From: Aeromicrobium chenweiae
GTDB lineage: Bacteria > Actinomycetota > Actinomycetes > Propionibacteriales > Nocardioidaceae
Assembly: GCF_003065605.1 (NCBI RefSeq)
Contig: NZ_CP026952.1
Span: 124,001 to 188,000, forward strand
Reading direction: 5' to 3'
DNA length: 64,000 nt
Below the pieces are notes generated by a model that ran no database searches, had not been told where the DNA came from, and saw only the letters and a program-made list of their open reading frames with translations. A program made the position numbers and the translations under genes. Shown piece by piece: positions 33,078 to 41,527 of the stretch. The stretch's first letter is position 1; the number at the start of each line of letters is the position of its first letter.

Positions 33078-33083
33078 CCGGAC

Positions 33084-33122
33084 GACGAAGCCCCTCACCC
33101 GTGGCGGGTGAGGGGCTTCGTC
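33084..33122. terminator. Bidirectional terminator
   Basis: Perfect 17-bp arms (GACGAAGCCCCTCACCC and complement) around GTGGC, between the convergent small gene and the second PEPCK gene. Best-formed terminator in this part of the window. Confidence 0.85.
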
Positions 33123-33140
33123 AGGCTCGAGGAGCTCCGA

Positions 33141-34976
33141 TCAGGCGTCGGCCTCCAGGTCGGCCTTCACCCGGCGGTGCGCCTCCCAGATCTCCTCCGG
33201 CAGTCCGTGGAACGCCGAGAGGTGCACGTCGCGGTGCTCGATCTCCTGCTGCCAACGGGCGTTGTCGATCGTGAGGATCGTGTCGAGGTCCTCGGGCGAG
33301 ATGTCGAGCCCCTCGAGGTTCAGCTCCTCCTTGGTCGGGATGATGCCGACCGGCGTCTGGCGTCCGGAGACCTCTCCGGCCTTGAGCTGCATGAGCCACA
33401 GCAACGGGCGCAGGTTCTCGCGGTAGCCGGGCCACAGGAAGCGACCGTCGTCGCCGCGCTGGAACCAGTTGACGTGCGCGAACAGCGGCAGCTCCTTGGC
33501 CTGGCCGATGATCTTCAGCCAGTGCGCCGCGTACGAGCCCTCGGGGTACGACATGAACGGACGCATCGACATGGGGTCGTAGCGCAGCTGTCCGTCGACG
33601 CCCTCGGCGGCGAACGTCGCCTCCGCGCCCAGCGTCAGGCCGTCGTACACGCCCTCGGCGAGATCGGTGATCGCGCGGATCAGCGGCTCACGGTCGCGCG
33701 TACGACCGCCGAAGATGATCGCGTCGATCGGCACGCCCTGCGGGCTGTTGAAGTCCGGTGCGACGTTGGGGACGTTCGACAGCGTCGTGGTGAACCGGCT
33801 GTTCGGGTGCGCCCACGGGGAGTCGTCGCCCTCGGCGCGCTCGGAGATGAGCTCGCCCTTCCAGTCCTCCCAGCCCGTGACGTCCTCGGGCGGGTTGGGC
33901 GTCTTGCCCTCCCACCAGACCTCCTGCGTCTTGGGGTTGTACGCGATGTTGGTGAAGATCGCGCCCGAGCCGGCGTCGACCGAGTGCAGCGCGCCGGGGT
34001 TGGTCGCCTCGTTGGTGTCCTTGGCGACACCGAACACACCGAACTCGGGGTTCATGCCGTAGAGCTTGCCGTCGTTCTCGTCGACCCAGAGCCACGCGAT
34101 GTCGTCGCCGTAGAAGTCGACGTAGTAGCGGTCGCCGAGGGCGTCGGGTGCCAGCGTCATGGCGAGGTTGGTCTTGCCCGAGGCGCTCGGGAAGCCGCCA
34201 CAGATGTGGTACTTCTTGCCGGTCTCCTTGTCCGTGATGCCCAGCAGCATGAACTGCTCGGACAGGAACGCGCCGGAGGCCCAGCCGTCGTACGCCGCCT
34301 GGCGCAGGCCGTGGGCGATCTTGCCCAGCAGGGCGTTTCCGCCGTACGAGGAGCCGAAGTGCAGGATCGTGCGCTCGTCGGCGACCGTCACGAAGTAGCG
34401 GGCGTCGTCGGCGGTGCCGTGACCCAGGTTCTCCAGGTCGCCGGTCACGTGGACGGCGCGGACGAAGCTGTTCGGGTCGGCGAGGTCGTTGATGTAGTCG
34501 ATGCCGACGCGGGCCATGCGGATCATGTGCATGACCACGGTGCGCGAGTCGGTGAGCTCGACGCCGGCGGCGTACGCCTCGAGGGGCGAGCCGGGAGGTG
34601 CCATCAGGTACGGGACGACGTACATCGTCTTGCCGGCCGACGCGCCGCGCATCTTGCTCTCCAGCAGCGGCTTCATCTCCGAGGAGGGGCGCCAGTTGTT
34701 GTACGCGCCGGCGTCCTCGGGGTTGCTCGTGGCGACGATCGTGCGCTCCTCGGAGCGCGCGGTGTCCTTGTGGTAGCTGCGGGAGTAGTACAGACCCTCA
34801 CCGGCGGGAAGGAGCTCCCCGGCATCCAGTGCCTCCTGCGCGAGCCGCGCGTCGTCCGATGCGCTGATGACCTCGACGCGCTCCGCGCCGGTCAGGTCGG
34901 CCCAGTAGCGGACGTACTCGCGGACGTGGGGGTTGGTCAGTCCGGCCTGATCCAGTGCTGCCTCAACATCTGCCAT
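33141..34976 (-). CDS. Divergent GTP-PEPCK paralogue with altered active site
   Basis: A 611-residue protein of full PEPCK length, clearly of the GTP family: [44 protein letters not shown] and VNWFQRGDDGRFLWPGYREN. Key changes from the canonical copy at 13605-15425: the metal-ligand His in EHMLI is Gln (SEQFMLL), the P-loop Cys in SACGKTN is Ser (SASGKTN), FGGRR is FGGRT, and the nucleotide-stacking Phe in PGFGEN is Tyr. Lys/Thr of the P-loop and the aspartates remain. It may have changed kinetics, nucleotide or substrate. The ATG (MADVEAAL) has GAGAGG ten bases before it. Confidence 0.88.
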   Translation of the reverse strand: MADVEAALDQAGLTNPHVREYVRYWADLTGAERVEVISASDDARLAQEALDAGELLPAGEGLYYSRSYHKDTARSEERTIVATSNPEDAGAYNNWRPSSEMKPLLESKMRGASAGKTMYVVPYLMAPPGSPLEAYAAGVELTDSRTVVMHMIRMARVGIDYINDLADPNSFVRAVHVTGDLENLGHGTADDARYFVTVADERTILHFGSSYGGNALLGKIAHGLRQAAYDGWASGAFLSEQFMLLGITDKETGKKYHICGGFPSASGKTNLAMTLAPDALGDRYYVDFYGDDIAWLWVDENDGKLYGMNPEFGVFGVAKDTNEATNPGALHSVDAGSGAIFTNIAYNPKTQEVWWEGKTPNPPEDVTGWEDWKGELISERAEGDDSPWAHPNSRFTTTLSNVPNVAPDFNSPQGVPIDAIIFGGRTRDREPLIRAITDLAEGVYDGLTLGAEATFAAEGVDGQLRYDPMSMRPFMSYPEGSYAAHWLKIIGQAKELPLFAHVNWFQRGDDGRFLWPGYRENLRPLLWLMQLKAGEVSGRQTPVGIIPTKEELNLEGLDISPEDLDTILTIDNARWQQEIEHRDVHLSAFHGLPEEIWEAHRRVKADLEADA

Positions 34977-35127
34977 TGACTGCATGCCTCTCGTGTGTGA
35001 CTCCGCGCGGGCGCGCCTCGTGCTGCACCGAAGGCTACGCGGCAGAGTGCCCAAATGCTCGTGCTCGTGCGATTTGTCACTCTGAGTCTTATTTCACGAT
35101 TCGGGCGCGCCGGCCGTGGCACCGAGC

Positions 35128-35460
35128 TCAGCTGCTGGTGGCGTCCGCGACCGTCGGGTAGAGCTGGAAGACCTGTTCCATCCCGGTGATCGACAGCACC
35201 CGCTGCACGACCGGGCTGGCCCCGGCGATCCGGAACTCCCCGTCCTCCCGGGTCATCTGCCAGCCGCCGACGAGGGCGCCGAGACCCGAGGAGTCCATGA
35301 AGGCGACGTCGGTGAGGTCGACCACGACCCGCGACGAGCTGTCGGAGATGCGCTCCACGATGTGGGCACGCAGCTCGCGCGCGGACTCGATGTCGATGTC
35401 GCCGGCGAGCTCGACGACGTGGAAGTCGCCGGCGGACCGGTCGGAGATGGTCAGGCTCAT
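35128..35460 (-). CDS. STAS-domain anti-sigma factor antagonist (RsbV/SpoIIAA type)
   Basis: A 110-residue STAS domain. The phosphorylation motif VDLTDVAFMDSSGLGAL places the regulatory serine at 57 or 58. In this family the unphosphorylated protein binds an anti-sigma kinase and frees a SigB/SigF-type sigma factor. The ATG overlaps the stop of the phytochrome-phosphatase gene (ATGA), so the likely phosphatase and its substrate are co-translated. A SigF-type sigma gene lies 8 kb away; no RsbW-type kinase is in the window. Confidence 0.93.
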   Translation of the reverse strand: MSLTISDRSAGDFHVVELAGDIDIESARELRAHIVERISDSSSRVVVDLTDVAFMDSSGLGALVGGWQMTREDGEFRIAGASPVVQRVLSITGMEQVFQLYPTVADATSS

Positions 35461-37724
35461 GGGTGAGCTCCTGTCGTGCGGAGGGCGACCACCGTGAGGT
35501 CGTCGTCGAGAGTGCCCGGGACGGCCGTCAGTAGGTCGTTGATCCAGGTGTCCAAGGTACGGGTGTGGTCCGTGGTCACCGCGGCCCGGCGCAGTCGTTC
35601 GATCGAGGTGCCGATGTCGACACCGCGCCGCTCGACCAGTCCGTCGGTGTACATCAGCAGGACGTCACCCGGCGCGAGCACGAGATCCTCGGCCTCGGCC
35701 TGGCCGAAGTCGACCCCCAGCAGCGGACGCGTCGCGGGCCGCAGCAGCTCCGCTCCGCCGTCCTTGAGCAGCAGCGGCGGCGGGTGACCGGCGTTCGCGA
35801 GCTCGACCCGTCCGGTGACGGGGTCCACGACCAGCACGACGACCGTCGCGGTCTGCCCGGGCAGCAGCGCGTTGACCAGGACGTCGAGCTTGTCGACGCA
35901 CGCGGCGGGGGAGTGGCCGTCGATCATGTACGCCCGCAGGGCCGTCCGGATCTGCGCCATCGCGGTCGCCGCGGTGACCCCGTGCCCGGCGACGTCGCCG
36001 ACCGTGAGCACGATGCGCCCGTCGGAGAGCGGGAACGCGTCCCACCAGTCGCCGCCGAGGTGGTTGCCCTTGGCGGGGCGGTAGCGGGCCAGCACGTCGA
36101 CGCCGTCGAACTGGGGCGCCTCGTCGAGCACCACCGCGCGCTGCAGCGACTCCGCGAGGGCCGTGTGCTCGTGCGTACGTCGCACCAGCTCACCGGCGAC
36201 GTGGTGGCGCAGGTTCTCCACGACGTCGAGCTCCCACGGTCGCCACGGTGTGCTCTGGCCGCGGACGACCTGCTGCCACTTCTCGAACGACTTGCGGGGG
36301 CTCAGCCGTACGTTCGGGCCCTCGGCCAGGGCGAGCGCCTTGTTGGTCGGGTCGCCGCCCCAGTCGACGGTCTGCTCGACCTCGGGACGCAGCCAGAGCA
36401 TCCACCGGTCGGGGCCGTTGCCCACGTGGAGCGCGCCCGCCGCGACATCGGACGCCTCGGCGAGCTCGGGTGCCAGCGCCGCGAGGTGGTTGCTCGCGGT
36501 GGCCCGGCCGTCGCCCTCCCCGATCTCCCGGACGATCCGGTGCATGACGTGCTCGCTCGGCACCGTGCCCATGGTGGACAGCTGGCCGTCGACCCAGAGG
36601 GCGGCGCCGGTGGCATCGACGAGCTCGAGCAGCCGCGGATCGGACATCAGGGTGTCGTAGACCGGGCGACGGTCGCCGGCGAGGGTGGCCGTCAGCCGGC
36701 CCAGCATGGCGCTGGCGCGGATCTCGTCCGCGTGGTTGTCGGCGCGCTCGCGGTCGTCGATGAGCTGCGAGGCGGTCTGCCCGAGGAACTCCGCGGCCGA
36801 ACGGGCGTCGAACGGCACCCGGTGCGGGCCGGAGTAGTGGTGGCAGGCCACGAGGCCCCACAGCTTGCCCTGCTTGACCATCGAGACCGACATCGACGCC
36901 GAGACGCCCATGTTGGACAGGTACTCGACGTGGATCGGGGAGACGCTGCGCAGGACCGAGTGCGACAGGTCCAGCGGCGCGCCGGTCTCCGGGTCCAGGA
37001 CGGGCTCCAGGGGGACCGGCTCGTAGAGGATGTCGGCGATGAGCCGGGTCCAGTTGACCGTGTAGAGCCGTCGCGCCTGGGCCGGGATGTCAGTTGACGG
37101 GTAGTGCAGGCCCAGGAACGGGTTGAGGTCCTCGCGCCGGTCCTCGGCGACGACCTCACCGTTCCACGCCTCGTCGAAGCGGTAGACCATGACCCGGTCG
37201 AAGCCGGTGACCTGACGGATCTCGTGGGCGAGCTGCTGGCACAGCTCGGGGGTGGTGGACGTCTCGGTGAGCCGCGTGACGGACGCCCGGGCCGACCGGT
37301 ACGACACCGCCTGGGTGGCCTCGGGTCCCCACACCGGCTCGACCTCGACCACCGTGCGGCTGCCCGAGCGGTGCACGACGAGCTCCACCTCGGCGGTGCC
37401 GAGCTGGCCCTCGTTGGACGCGAGCCTGGCCCGCAACGGTGCCGACAGGTCGCCGTTGGCCACCGCCTTGGCGACGGTCGCGGCCGGGCCGGCGCCCAGC
37501 ACGTCGCGGACGTCCAGCCCGATCAGGTCGGCGACGGGACGACCCAGCAGCCAGGCGGTGTTGCGCGATCCCATGACCACGCGACGCTCGTGGTCGAGGG
37601 CGAGCAGCAGGCCGTGGGGCTGGATCGCGCCGGGGATGTGGATCGGCTCACGGTCGCAGTTGGTGAGGTCCGGGGCCGCATAGGCCGGGGTGTGGTCGAG
37701 ACGACCGAGGGGATCGGGAATCAA
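35457..37724 (-). CDS. Bacteriophytochrome fused to a PP2C (SpoIIE/RsbU-type) phosphatase
   Basis: A 755-residue photoreceptor-phosphatase. The PAS-GAF-PHY photosensory core shows LTNCDREPIHIPGAIQPHG, with Cys23 in the position that binds biliverdin in bacterial phytochromes, and the GAF signature YPSTDIPAQARRLYTVNWTR. PHY extends to about residue 490. The C-terminal PP2C domain shows LGGDWWDAFPLSDGR, LTVGDVAGHGVTAATAM, ANAGHPPPL and DGLVERR with metal-binding aspartates. Instead of the usual histidine kinase output, red/far-red light would control dephosphorylation of the coupled STAS protein. No heme oxygenase gene is in the window to make biliverdin. Confidence 0.93.
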   Translation of the reverse strand: MIPDPLGRLDHTPAYAAPDLTNCDREPIHIPGAIQPHGLLLALDHERRVVMGSRNTAWLLGRPVADLIGLDVRDVLGAGPAATVAKAVANGDLSAPLRARLASNEGQLGTAEVELVVHRSGSRTVVEVEPVWGPEATQAVSYRSARASVTRLTETSTTPELCQQLAHEIRQVTGFDRVMVYRFDEAWNGEVVAEDRREDLNPFLGLHYPSTDIPAQARRLYTVNWTRLIADILYEPVPLEPVLDPETGAPLDLSHSVLRSVSPIHVEYLSNMGVSASMSVSMVKQGKLWGLVACHHYSGPHRVPFDARSAAEFLGQTASQLIDDRERADNHADEIRASAMLGRLTATLAGDRRPVYDTLMSDPRLLELVDATGAALWVDGQLSTMGTVPSEHVMHRIVREIGEGDGRATASNHLAALAPELAEASDVAAGALHVGNGPDRWMLWLRPEVEQTVDWGGDPTNKALALAEGPNVRLSPRKSFEKWQQVVRGQSTPWRPWELDVVENLRHHVAGELVRRTHEHTALAESLQRAVVLDEAPQFDGVDVLARYRPAKGNHLGGDWWDAFPLSDGRIVLTVGDVAGHGVTAATAMAQIRTALRAYMIDGHSPAACVDKLDVLVNALLPGQTATVVVLVVDPVTGRVELANAGHPPPLLLKDGGAELLRPATRPLLGVDFGQAEAEDLVLAPGDVLLMYTDGLVERRGVDIGTSIERLRRAAVTTDHTRTLDTWINDLLTAVPGTLDDDLTVVALRTTGAHP

Positions 37725-37846
37725 GGCGCAGCTTTCTCAAGATGGCACCGCCTGGTGGCTCAACCGGTCGCCGCCAGCATATCGGCAGGTCCCGACAATG
37801 TGGCCGAGATGGCGGGAGCAGCAGCCCACTCAGATATCGTTCGGGC

Positions 37847-38644
37847 ATGAACGCGACGCGACGCCTCAACGCCAAGGTCTCCGGACCGACCGGCGCACGA
37901 GTGATGCTGTTCGCGCACGGCTTCGGCTGTGACCAGAACATGTGGCGTCTCGTCGCACCCGCGTTCGAGCAGGACTTCCGGGTCGTCACGTTCGACCTGG
38001 TGGGCGCCGGCGGCAGCGACCTCGCGTCGTACGACCCGGAGAAGTACGCGACCCTGTCCGGCTACGCCGCCGACGTCATCGACCTCATCGACGAGCTCGA
38101 CCAGGGCCCCGTGATCTTCGTGGGCCACTCGGTCTCGTCCATCATCGGCGTGCTGGCCGCGGTCGAGCGTCCCGAGCTGTTCGACCGGCTGGTCCTGGTC
38201 GGGCCGTCCGCCCGCTACATCGACGACGAGGGCTACGTCGGCGGCTTCAGCGCCGCCGACATCGACGACCTGCTCGAGTCGCTGGAGAGCAACTACCTCG
38301 GCTGGTCGCACGCGATCACTCCCGTGATCATGTCCAACCCCGAGCGCCCGGGACTGACGCAGGAGCTCGACGAGAGCTTCTGCCGCACCGATCCCGACAT
38401 CGCGCGCCGCTTCGCCTCGGTCACGTTCCGCTCGGACAACCGGGACGACCTGCCCAAGGTCATCACGCCGACGCTGGTGCTGCAGTCCCGCGAGGACGCC
38501 ATCGCACCGCAGTCGGCGGGCGAGTACGTCCGCGACCACGTGCCGGACTCCACCTACGTCGTGCTCGACTCGGTCGGTCACTGCCCGCACCTCAGTGAGC
38601 CGGACCAGACCATCGCCGCCATCGCAGACTTCGTGCGCCCATGA
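37847..38644 (+). CDS. rsbQ: RsbQ-type alpha/beta hydrolase
   Basis: A 265-residue hydrolase closely following Bacillus RsbQ: FAHGFGCDQNMWRLVAP, FVGHSVSSIIGVLAA with nucleophile Ser95, NYLGWSHA, SFCRTDPDIARRFA, an acid in QSREDAIAP and catalytic His in SVGHCPHLS. In Bacillus, RsbQ is needed for RsbP to sense energy stress, probably by producing or delivering a small hydrophobic ligand to its PAS domain. The ATGA overlap with the RsbP-like gene supports the same partnership. It diverges from the phytochrome operon. Confidence 0.93.
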   Translation: MNATRRLNAKVSGPTGARVMLFAHGFGCDQNMWRLVAPAFEQDFRVVTFDLVGAGGSDLASYDPEKYATLSGYAADVIDLIDELDQGPVIFVGHSVSSIIGVLAAVERPELFDRLVLVGPSARYIDDEGYVGGFSAADIDDLLESLESNYLGWSHAITPVIMSNPERPGLTQELDESFCRTDPDIARRFASVTFRSDNRDDLPKVITPTLVLQSREDAIAPQSAGEYVRDHVPDSTYVVLDSVGHCPHLSEPDQTIAAIADFVRP

Positions 38645-39900
38645 GCAGCGACCGCGGGGACTTCTTCGAGAACGCGCCGTGCGGCTACGCCGAGCTCGAC
38701 GCGGACGGGCGGATCATCGCGGCCAACGGGGCGTTCCTGTCACTGGTCGACCGGGCGCGGGACGACGTCGTCGGCAAGGAGACGTTCGCGAGCCTGCTGA
38801 GCGCGGGCGGTCGGATCTACCACGAGACCCACTTCCGTCCGGCGCTGCAGATGCACGGCGAGGTCCACGAGATCGCCGTCGACCTCGTGCGCCCCGACGG
38901 CACCAAGGTGCCCGCCCTGGTGAGTGCGAACGTGCGTGGCGAGGGCCGCAAGCAGACGACGCGACTGATCGCCTTCGAGGCGCGTGACCGCCGGACGTAC
39001 GAGCAGGAGCTCCTGCGCGCCCGCCGGGCGGCCGAGGAGGCCGAGGCCCGCGCCACGACCTTGGCGCAGACGCTGCAGTCGACGTTCGTCCCGCCGACGA
39101 TCGCCCCCATCCCGGGCCTGGAGGTCGCTGGGGCCTACCGTCCCGCCGGCGACGGCAGCGTCATCGGTGGCGACTTCTACGACGTCTTCCAGATCAGCAC
39201 GGGCGAGTGGCTCGTCGCGCTCGGCGACGTCTGCGGCAAGGGCGTCGACGCCGCGGTCCTCACCGCCTTCGTCCGCCACTCGATCCGGGCGCTGGCCGTC
39301 CGGCACGTCTCGCCGGCCGCGGTGCTGCGCGACCTCAACACCGCGCTCCTCGCGCACGGCAGCGACCGGTTCTGCACGGTCGTGCTGCTGCGCCTGCTGA
39401 AGGAGGACGACCAGTGGCTCGTGACGGTCAGCTCCGGCGGGCACCCGCTGCCCCTGCTGATCGCCCAGGAGGGCGCGGTGGCGGAGATCGGCGCGTCCGG
39501 GTCGCTGATCGGCGTCCTGTCCACGCCCCAGCTCGACGACGGGCGCACCACGGTCGGACCTGGTGACCGGGTGGTCCTGTTCACCGACGGGGTGACCGAG
39601 GCCCGTCGCGGCGACGAGCCCTTCGGCCTCGACCGGCTGATGTCGCTGGTCGCGACCGACCTGCCGAGCGCCGCGGACACCACGTCTGCGGTCCTCGACG
39701 AGGTGCTCACCTTCCAGGACGGGCAGGCCCGCGACGACATCGCGATCGTCACCGTGCGGGTGCTGGCACCCGGCGAGGAGCCGCCGTCGGACGCCCCTGC
39801 CGAGCCCGAGCCGATGGGTCTTGAGGCCAAGAACCAAGCCCTGCTGGCGCTTCAGCAGGCCGAGAACGCGGCCGGGTCCGACCAGGACCCGAAGGACTGA
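38641..39900 (+). CDS. rsbP: RsbP-type PAS-PP2C phosphatase
   Basis: A 419-residue regulator. Residues 8-110 form a PAS domain (APCGYAELDADGRIIAANGA), residues 120-150 a linking coiled coil (YEQELLRARRAAEEAEARAT), and residues 155-375 a PP2C-type domain with VIGGDFYDVFQ, LGDVCGKGVDAAVLTAF, SSGGHPLPL and FTDGVTEARRGDEP, keeping the metal-binding acidic residues. A disordered acidic tail follows. With RsbQ it should sense energy or redox stress and dephosphorylate a STAS antagonist, converging with the light-driven phosphatase on the same sigma system. Confidence 0.92.
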   Translation: MSSDRGDFFENAPCGYAELDADGRIIAANGAFLSLVDRARDDVVGKETFASLLSAGGRIYHETHFRPALQMHGEVHEIAVDLVRPDGTKVPALVSANVRGEGRKQTTRLIAFEARDRRTYEQELLRARRAAEEAEARATTLAQTLQSTFVPPTIAPIPGLEVAGAYRPAGDGSVIGGDFYDVFQISTGEWLVALGDVCGKGVDAAVLTAFVRHSIRALAVRHVSPAAVLRDLNTALLAHGSDRFCTVVLLRLLKEDDQWLVTVSSGGHPLPLLIAQEGAVAEIGASGSLIGVLSTPQLDDGRTTVGPGDRVVLFTDGVTEARRGDEPFGLDRLMSLVATDLPSAADTTSAVLDEVLTFQDGQARDDIAIVTVRVLAPGEEPPSDAPAEPEPMGLEAKNQALLALQQAENAAGSDQDPKD

Positions 39901-39906
39901 CGAGTC

Positions 39907-41013
39907 TCAGCCCGACGCGCCGGCTGCGTCGACCTCGGTTGCCAGCAGCTCGGGTCGGACGCGGACCAGCTCGCGCGCGTCGTCCCACGGACCGGACTCG
40001 AGCGAGTCGGCCACGACCTCGACGACGGTAGACGGGTCGACCAGGTGCAGCTCGGCCGGCAAGTCCTCGGGCCATCCGGGGACGTCCTCGGACGTCAGAC
40101 CGTCCGCCCACGGGTGGTCCTCGGCGGCCCGGGCGAGGTGGGCGCCCATCCGCCGGCTCAGCGGAAGCGTCAGCTCGGTCGTGCAGCCGAGGACCTGCGC
40201 GGTGCCGTCGGCGGCGAGTCGGCCCAGCACCAGTCGCCGCGGCGCCCTCAAGGACCCGGAGATCGCGAAGACGACGCACTCGACCGAGTCCTGGATGCGC
40301 AGCTTGCGCCATCCGCGCTCACCGCCGTCGTACGTCGTGCCGAGCCCCTTGGCCACGACGCCCTCGACCCCGACGTTCGCCTCGGCGTAGTTGGCCATCC
40401 ACTGCTCGGCCTCCTCGACCTCCCGGGTCTGGGGGACGAGGTGCAGCGGCGCACTGACGTCGCCCAGCAGGATCGTGAGCGCCTGGCGGCGGACCCGCAG
40501 CGGGCTGTGGCGCATGTCCATGCCGGCCCCGGCCAGCACGTCGAACGCGATGAACGATGCGGGGCGCGTGTCCAGCAGGCCGACCGGGACGTCCCCGTCG
40601 AGACGACGCTGCAGCTCGCTGAAGTCCGAGGTGTTGTCGCCCCAGACGACGAGCTCGCCGTCGAGCACGACGCCGGACGGCACGGACTCCAGGGCGGCCG
40701 CCGCGATGTCCGGGAAGGACCGGGTGATGTCCCGGCCGTGGCGGGACTGGATGCGGCAGTGGCCGCCCTCCACGAAGACGATGGCGCGGTAGCCGTCGAA
40801 CTTGGGCTCGTAGACCGAGCCGCCGGGCAGGTCGTCCTCGTCAGGCAGGGCGTGCACCGTCCGCGCGAGCATCGGCTCCTGCGGGTACGGCAGCACGGAG
40901 AACTCCACTTCCTGGGCCTGCTCGACGTGTGCGCGGCCTCGTCGATTGTCCCACCGGCGACCGATGAGATGCGGGTCTGTGGTGGTCTGGCGGTCATGTG
41001 TCGTCAGGTTCAC
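39907..41013 (-). CDS. ATP-dependent DNA ligase (stand-alone, LigC/LigD-Lig type)
   Basis: A 368-residue ligase. The nucleotidyl-accepting lysine is Lys71 in EPKFDGYRA, followed by SRHGRDITRSFPD, VVLDGELVVW, IAFDVL, GVEGVVAKG and RGWRKLR, the ordered motifs I to V. The C-terminal part is the OB fold. GTG was chosen because GAGAGGGGA lies five bases before it. The ligase is separate from the Pol-PE protein at 42144-43520, while in mycobacteria the three activities are fused in LigD. A SigF-type promoter lies directly upstream, so it may be induced by stress. Confidence 0.92.
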   Translation of the reverse strand: MNLTTHDRQTTTDPHLIGRRWDNRRGRAHVEQAQEVEFSVLPYPQEPMLARTVHALPDEDDLPGGSVYEPKFDGYRAIVFVEGGHCRIQSRHGRDITRSFPDIAAAALESVPSGVVLDGELVVWGDNTSDFSELQRRLDGDVPVGLLDTRPASFIAFDVLAGAGMDMRHSPLRVRRQALTILLGDVSAPLHLVPQTREVEEAEQWMANYAEANVGVEGVVAKGLGTTYDGGERGWRKLRIQDSVECVVFAISGSLRAPRRLVLGRLAADGTAQVLGCTTELTLPLSRRMGAHLARAAEDHPWADGLTSEDVPGWPEDLPAELHLVDPSTVVEVVADSLESGPWDDARELVRVRPELLATEVDAAGASG

Positions 41014-41038
41014 GATTTCCCCTCTCACTGAGACGGGA

Positions 41039-41063
41039 GTACCCCCTCCCCGGTACGGCAACC
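41039..41063 (-). promoter_or_regulatory. SigF/SigB-type promoter of the DNA ligase gene
   Basis: On the minus strand GGTTG then 14 bases then GGGTAC, matching the actinobacterial SigF consensus (GTTT-N14-17-GGGTAT). The expected start point is 15-25 bases before the ligase ribosome site. Confidence 0.6.
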
Positions 41064-41067
41064 GGCC

Positions 41068-41448
41068 TCAGTGGGCGCAGGTCATGCAGAGGGTCGCGCG
41101 GGGGAACGCCTCGAGCCGCGGACGCCCGATCGCACCCGTGCAGGACTCGCACACCCCGTACTGGCCGTCGGACAAGCGGTCGAGGACGTGCTGGGTCTGC
41201 TGCAGGATCGCTGCGAGGTTCTCCGCCTGGACCGCGTCCTGCAGCCGCTCGGACCGTTGGCTGGCCACGTCGAGGTCGTCGACCAGGACCTCGATCGGCG
41301 GGGCCCCGGCGGTCGTGCCGAGATCGGAGCCGAGGAGGGCGAGCTCGGTGTTGAGGCGCACCACCGCGGCTTCCAGGCCGTCGCGGATGGCCTTCAGCTC
41401 TGCAGCCGTCCAAGGGGAGTCCGTGGGTTCCTGGAGCTCAGCGGTCAT
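41068..41448 (-). CDS. DksA/TraR-type zinc-finger protein
   Basis: A 126-residue protein with a long N-terminal coiled coil (residues 15-95) and a C-terminal four-cysteine zinc finger CESC-N20-CMTC with GRPRLEAFP between. DksA-type proteins bind the RNA polymerase secondary channel and alter start-site choice during nutrient stress; in actinobacteria the group is often called RbpA-unrelated TraR/DksA protein and its partner is less clear. The coil tip, DVASQRS, lacks the classic DxxDxA tip of DksA, so activity may differ. It lies between the split NHEJ genes. Confidence 0.87.
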   Translation of the reverse strand: MTAELQEPTDSPWTAAELKAIRDGLEAAVVRLNTELALLGSDLGTTAGAPPIEVLVDDLDVASQRSERLQDAVQAENLAAILQQTQHVLDRLSDGQYGVCESCTGAIGRPRLEAFPRATLCMTCAH

Positions 41449-41458
41449 CAGACACCTC

Positions 41459-41505
41459 GGGGTCGGGCGGGAAAAGAGTGAACTCCCCTTACCCCGCCCG
41501 ACCCC
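41459..41505 (-). terminator. Long hairpin before the DksA-type gene
   Basis: Perfect 13-bp arms (GGGGTCGGGCGGG / CCCGCCCGACCCC) with a loop of 21 bases. It lies just after the stop of the upstream minus-strand gene and may end that transcript; it could also shape the 5' region of the DksA-type mRNA. Confidence 0.55.
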
Positions 41506-41527
41506 GGGCAATCGCGGCAGCGTCAGA

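Noticed and set aside
37725..37846. SigF-type promoter between the phytochrome and RsbQ operons
   Set aside because: No GTTT/GGGTA pair with correct spacing was found on either strand, unlike the three promoters further right.
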